NCBI GenBank assembly: GCA_964521815.1
Contig: CAZFSN010000149.1
Location: 1-8,286, forward strand
Length of the DNA stretch: 8,286 bases
Direction of reading: 5' to 3'
Source: JAAEQD01 sp964521815
Lineage (GTDB): Bacteria; Zixibacteria; MSB-5A5; UBA10806; 4484-95
A model generated the notes under the pieces. It saw only the letters and a program-made list of their open reading frames with translations, had not been told where the DNA came from and did not search any database. A program made the position numbers and the translations under genes. Below, one piece after another: positions 5,620 to 8,286 of the stretch (positions within the stretch are counted from its first letter, which is position 1; each line of letters begins with the position of its first letter).

Positions 5620-7177
5620 ATTTCAATAAAACCATCCGGCGGGTCATCGAATCGCGATCCGTTTCCAGGCGATAAAAATACACGCCGGTCGCGACAGAAT
5701 TGCCGGCGGCATCGGTACCATTCCAGATAACGCCGTAATTTCCCGCCTCATAAAAATCATCGGCCAAAATGTTGACCAGCTTACCCTGCAAATCGAATAT
5801 CTCGATTTTAGCGCTGGATGGTTTTTCAAGATGGAATGAAACGCGGGTTTCGGTGTTGAACGGATTAGGATAGTTCTGATTGAGGCTTATCTGAGAGGGA
5901 AGCGCTTTATTATCTTTTATAGATGTCGAGCCGAGATTATAAAATACACTTACACAATTATCCCCGGAAACTCCCATTATCAAATCAAGCGCGCTGTCGC
6001 CATTGATATCGCCAAAAGCGAGGGCTGTCCCTACAGCCGGAGAATCGTACTGCCATGACGGCGTTGTTTCGAGTTGACCGTCGACATTGAGATAAATCCG
6101 CAGATGGCCATTCGAAAAATGCACTGTGGCCAGATCCTCATCGCCGTCGCCATCGACATCCGCCCAGGCCAAATCCTGACAGCCATGGAATGTATTAACA
6201 GATTCCCAGATAGGCGAGCTGGTCAAAACACCTTCATTATTGCCATAAAGCTGAGTCGGCATACTACTGGCGCCAATTGCCAGTTCGGGGTAATTATCAC
6301 CATTTATATCGGCCCAGCCGACGCCCTTTTGCGAATCATCGTTGTCAGCTTGCCAAACAGCGGTTTGGCCGAGACTGCCCGCGTTATTGCGGTAAACACA
6401 GGAGTACCAGTTTACCCATTTGGCTACGCCCAAATCGTACCAGCCATCATTGTTAAAATCACCCCAGGCTACACTTCCCGAAAGCGCCTCATCCGCGGAA
6501 CTCCAGGCGGGTGCGGCCGGGATTACACCATCATTGTTTATGAACAGGTAAACCGGGCGGTCGTAATCGGGGGAAACACCCTGATTAGCCGTGGCTATAT
6601 CTATGTCGCCGTCATTGTCGAAATCGAATGCCGCCGCGTCCGTAGTCCAACAATTATCATTGGAATGCCAGCCGGCATGCGTATCGATACTTCCGCTCTC
6701 GCTGTAATAAATGGTCGATGGACTTAAGCCAAAATCGCCGTTGGCCGAGAAAATATCCGGGAAGCCATCGTTGTTTAAATCGGCTATTTGAATGTCAGTA
6801 GTCGATGATGAATCACCAGACCACCAGCCTGGGGATGATTGCAGATGGCCGCCCTCGTTAAACAGAATAAAATTGCGCCAATCGGGATAAGGCGGATAGC
6901 TTTGGGATTGATAACACCCGACCGCCACATCGATATTGCCATCGCCGTCAAGATCGCCGGCCGCCAGGCCGCCGACCTGCATTCTAAGATTGCAGGACCA
7001 ATCCGGGGTAAGGTTATAAGGCACGATATCGGTCGTAATCATCGATATGGATGTCTGATCGTTTTCATCGACTATAACGGTTTGATAACCGTCCTCGCTT
7101 ACTTCGATATAGCGATCATCGGCGCTAACATTTAAAGTAAATGAAAGCAAACATAAAAATATTAATAAATTTCTCAT
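5618..7177 (-). CDS. Secreted FG-GAP/VCBS repeat protein with C-terminal sorting-type domain
   Basis: This 519-residue protein has a signal peptide (1-19, cleaved near VSA|D). It carries seven FG-GAP/VCBS repeats with Ca-binding DxDxDG-like loops, at about 74-86, 132-144, 184-196, 239-251, 289-301, 339-351 and 389-401 (for example GDLDGDGNIDVAVG, ADVDGDGDEDLATV, GDINGDSALDLIMG). Such repeats form a beta-propeller, used in adhesion or cell-surface binding. The C-terminus (about 430-519) runs SLNQNYPNPFN, VSFHLEKPSSAKIEIFDLQG, then GVYFYRLETD and MVLLK. This is the FlgD-Ig-like/type A C-terminal domain of FCB-group exported proteins, often tied to type IX-like secretion. A strong GGAGG site precedes the ATG by 6 bases. 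It is surface or extracellular by inference; the ligand is unknown. Confidence 0.92.
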   Translation of the reverse strand: MRNLLIFLCLLSFTLNVSADDRYIEVSEDGYQTVIVDENDQTSISMITTDIVPYNLTPDWSCNLRMQVGGLAAGDLDGDGNIDVAVGCYQSQSYPPYPDWRNFILFNEGGHLQSSPGWWSGDSSSTTDIQIADLNNDGFPDIFSANGDFGLSPSTIYYSESGSIDTHAGWHSNDNCWTTDAAAFDFDNDGDIDIATANQGVSPDYDRPVYLFINNDGVIPAAPAWSSADEALSGSVAWGDFNNDGWYDLGVAKWVNWYSCVYRNNAGSLGQTAVWQADNDDSQKGVGWADINGDNYPELAIGASSMPTQLYGNNEGVLTSSPIWESVNTFHGCQDLAWADVDGDGDEDLATVHFSNGHLRIYLNVDGQLETTPSWQYDSPAVGTALAFGDINGDSALDLIMGVSGDNCVSVFYNLGSTSIKDNKALPSQISLNQNYPNPFNTETRVSFHLEKPSSAKIEIFDLQGKLVNILADDFYEAGNYGVIWNGTDAAGNSVATGVYFYRLETDRDSMTRRMVLLK

Positions 7178-7215
7178 TGTTCCTCCAAGTTAAAGGCTAT
7201 TGTGTATCTTATTAA

Positions 7216-7243
7216 AAGTTAATAAATAATGTATTTTTGTCAA
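7216..7243 (-). promoter_or_regulatory. Candidate promoter of the FG-GAP gene
   Basis: The minus strand has a consensus TTGACA at 7243-7238. A -10-like element TAACTT follows 16 bases on (7221-7216) and runs into TTT, which also loosely matches the TAnnTTTG element of Bacteroidetes-type promoters. Transcription would begin roughly 30 bases before the ATG at 7177. The -35 is exact and the -10 is weak. Confidence 0.4.
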
Positions 7244-7410
7244 TTGAAATAATGGCCGATACTTTCTTGCGTTTTATTAATTGGTTCTTCAGAAATTAGA
7301 TGTTTAAAAACTGAACCGGAGAGACTGGGATTCTATTCGATCGATTTTAGCTATTCTTTTATTTTTCAATAGATTACAGCTAATTCAATGATTTTCAAAG
7401 AGTTGGTTGA

Positions 7411-7460
7411 TTCAAGTTCTGTTAAGTTCCGTCGAGTTGCATCAAGTTCCGTGGAGTTGG
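7411..7460. repeat. Degenerate 10-bp tandem repeat, five units
   Basis: Five consecutive decamers are TTCAAGTTCT, GTTAAGTTCC, GTCGAGTTGC, ATCAAGTTCC and GTGGAGTTGG, with core AAGTT or GAGTT in the same phase each time. The consensus is near GTCAAGTTCC. The period is about one DNA helical turn, so copies face the same side of the helix. The period is not a multiple of 3, which argues against a coding origin. Confidence 0.65.
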
Positions 7461-7482
7461 TTGTTAGAAAATTGTTAGAAAA
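7461..7482. repeat. Perfect 11-bp direct duplication
   Basis: TTGTTAGAAAA occurs twice head to tail (7461-7471 and 7472-7482), directly abutting the decamer array. This looks like slippage duplication in non-coding DNA. Confidence 0.7.
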
Positions 7483-7530
7483 TTTTTCACAAACATAGAA
7501 ATTAATTTTAAATAATAAAACAAGAATTAC

Positions 7531-7544
7531 ACGCAACGTTGCGT
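7531..7544. repeat. 14-bp perfect palindrome
   Basis: ACGCAACGTTGCGT reads the same on both strands. It stands out as GC-rich in AT-rich surroundings and lies 23 bases past the stop of the minus-strand cohesin-like gene. It could be an operator for a dimeric regulator, or a short terminator stem (5 bp, loop ACGT) with only a poor T-rich tail on the minus strand. Confidence 0.5.
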
Positions 7545-7567
7545 TAAATATAAATTTTATAAACTCG

Positions 7568-8092
7568 CTACTGCCTGACATTCAATCGCAAAGGTTCATA
7601 ATCTACCGGAACTTCATCGCCGTGGGTGTTCCAGAAAAAGAACTTGAAGTCGCGCTTTTCATCCCTCAGGCTTCCGGTGGTGAAAGTATGGTCACTGGCT
7701 TCAGGGGTTCTGACGCGCGTAAGATAGATAGTAGCGATCACGCCCGAACCAGGCAGTAGCGGTGATGAGTTAACCTCAGCATCGGCGGATTCGAGGATAA
7801 AGATGAAGACCTTCTCCTGTTCAGGATACTCAGTGTAGAAACACTCATGGAAATGCCCCACCCGCGAACCGGCAAACGACACCGAATCCAATTGTAGGCC
7901 AAGCTTACTCAAACCCAAATCAAGCGGTATCTGCATACCGGAGAGAGTGTCTTGATTGATTATATATAGCTCAACCGTAATTGTGTAATTGGTAATGGCG
8001 GGGCGTAACTGGAGGGTGTTGTTGGCGGAAGCGCTTAATGGAATTATCACCATTAATAAAGTTATAATTATTAAAATATAATTCTTAAACAT
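7568..8092 (-). CDS. Small secreted protein, cohesin-like beta-sandwich (tentative)
   Basis: This 174-residue protein has a signal peptide (hydrophobic core IILIIITLLMVIIPL-like, residues 6-19, cleavage likely ASA|N at 23). The mature part alternates beta-strand segments: YTITVELYIINQDTLSGMQIPLDL in two strands (36-59), LQLDSVSFAGSRV (67-78), EKVFIFILES (93-102), then LLPGSGVIATIYL (112-124). The order 'strand, NxDxLSGxQxPL, LxLDSVxFxGSR, PGxGxIAxIxL' resembles cohesin-type domains found in secreted FCB-group proteins. I cannot confirm dockerin binding. The ATG at 8092 is chosen because GGAGG lies 5 bases upstream; the in-frame TTG at 8104 has no such site. It starts 12 bases after the preceding gene and ends with TAG. 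It is probably exported and cell-surface or extracellular. Confidence 0.8.
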   Translation of the reverse strand: MFKNYILIIITLLMVIIPLSASANNTLQLRPAITNYTITVELYIINQDTLSGMQIPLDLGLSKLGLQLDSVSFAGSRVGHFHECFYTEYPEQEKVFIFILESADAEVNSSPLLPGSGVIATIYLTRVRTPEASDHTFTTGSLRDEKRDFKFFFWNTHGDEVPVDYEPLRLNVRQ

Positions 8093-8104
8093 CTTTTCCT
8101 CCAA

Positions 8105-8286
8105 TTAATATCGCTTATAATAAAATGGATTAACATCATGAATTATTTCTTTTCTTTCAATCAATTCAATAAGACTTTTAGTTATTTTAAATCTCCAGAA
8201 ATCAAGACTGAAATTGCCCCTTTCAGGATGTGGCCACCAGGTGTATAAACGAACGTCATACCCATCTCCTGATTTGGAAAATTCAA
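8105..8286 (-). CDS. C-terminal fragment of an unknown protein
   Basis: A minus-strand frame enters from the right edge (first full codon at 8284) and ends with TAA at 8107-8105, giving 59 residues. It is too short to appear as a start-to-stop frame, but its composition is protein-like: aromatic-rich (YTWWPHP, LDFWRF), then a charged helix-like stretch (SLIELIERKEIIHD), ending NPFYYKRY. I do not recognise a family. It lies 12 bases before the cohesin-like gene on the same strand, and that gene's ribosome site falls in the gap, so the two may be cotranscribed. The alternatives are a chance open frame or part of a longer gene whose start is outside the window. Confidence 0.55.
   Translation of the reverse strand, partial: EFSKSGDGYDVRLYTWWPHPERGNFSLDFWRFKITKSLIELIERKEIIHDVNPFYYKRY

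Larger units (their letters stand above)
7178..7567. other. AT-rich intergenic region with repeats and a palindrome
   Basis: I support no gene in these 390 bases. The stretch holds the likely FG-GAP promoter, a degenerate 10-bp tandem repeat, an 11-bp direct duplication and a 14-bp palindrome, each listed separately. A 71-codon minus-strand frame at 7366-7581 crosses the repeats and overlaps the upstream gene; its low-complexity content suggests it is not real. Confidence 0.55.

Noticed and set aside
6074..6727. 217-codon plus-strand frame inside the FG-GAP gene
   Set aside because: It is antisense to the Asp/Gly-rich repeats; the repeat codons produce long open frames on the opposite strand.
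7411..7482. CRISPR array
   Set aside because: Units are 10-11 bp, directly adjacent and without spacers.
7366..7581. 71-codon minus-strand frame with TEL-type repeats
   Set aside because: The repeat period is 10 bp rather than a multiple of 3, the frame overlaps the cohesin-like gene end, and it is low complexity with no good ribosome site.

Overview
The window looks like chromosomal DNA from an anaerobic or facultatively anaerobic bacterium of the FCB superphylum. A Zixibacteria-like lineage is my best guess. The guess rests on a secreted FG-GAP repeat protein that ends in the 'NQNYPNPFN...GVYFYRL...MVLLK' type C-terminal domain common in that superphylum, on secreted small beta-sandwich proteins, and on a soluble succinate/fumarate reductase module built with heterodisulfide-reductase-like subunits. 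Coding DNA has balanced base composition and the intergenic DNA is very AT-rich. No rRNA, tRNA, IS element or CRISPR array was seen.

Layout. Positions 1-3399 (minus strand) hold a tight four-gene cluster, transcribed hdrC-like, hdrB-like, a [2Fe-2S]/2x[4Fe-4S] iron-sulfur subunit, then an SdhA/FrdA-type flavoprotein that runs off the left edge. Together they can form a soluble chain linking fumarate/succinate chemistry at FAD, through iron-sulfur clusters, to a CCG-domain active site. This resembles archaeal thiol:fumarate reductase split into separate subunits. A 415-base AT-rich divergent intergenic region follows. Positions 3815-4777 (plus strand) encode a secreted DUF1573-type protein whose reading frame is interrupted by one TGA at 4175-4177. 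A strong rho-independent terminator closes it at 4806-4839. On the minus strand from the right edge come the tail of an unknown gene (8105-8286), a small secreted cohesin-like protein (7568-8092), the FG-GAP protein (5618-7177), and a divergent thiamine pyrophosphokinase-like protein (4915-5568).

Main discovery candidate: the DUF1573-type gene appears to encode a selenoprotein. The TGA falls exactly where the family has the first Cys of its conserved C-G-C-T motif, giving U-G-C-T. The same frame then stays open for 199 more residues that complete the domain and add a second one. A stem-loop with bacterial SECIS-like geometry lies just downstream. TGA is used as an ordinary stop by hdrB and hdrC in this window, so global reassignment of TGA is unlikely. 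U121 and C123 would be the only selenol/thiol residues in the mature exported protein, which suggests a Sec-Gly-Cys redox pair. I do not recall a described selenocysteine form of this family.

Secondary points: the flavoprotein has Asn where covalent-flavin SdhA/FrdA enzymes have the FAD-linking His, and it carries an N-terminal extension of about 95 residues. There is also a degenerate 10-bp tandem repeat beside an 11-bp duplication, a 14-bp perfect palindrome, and a terminator-like hairpin on the strand opposite to its flanking genes.
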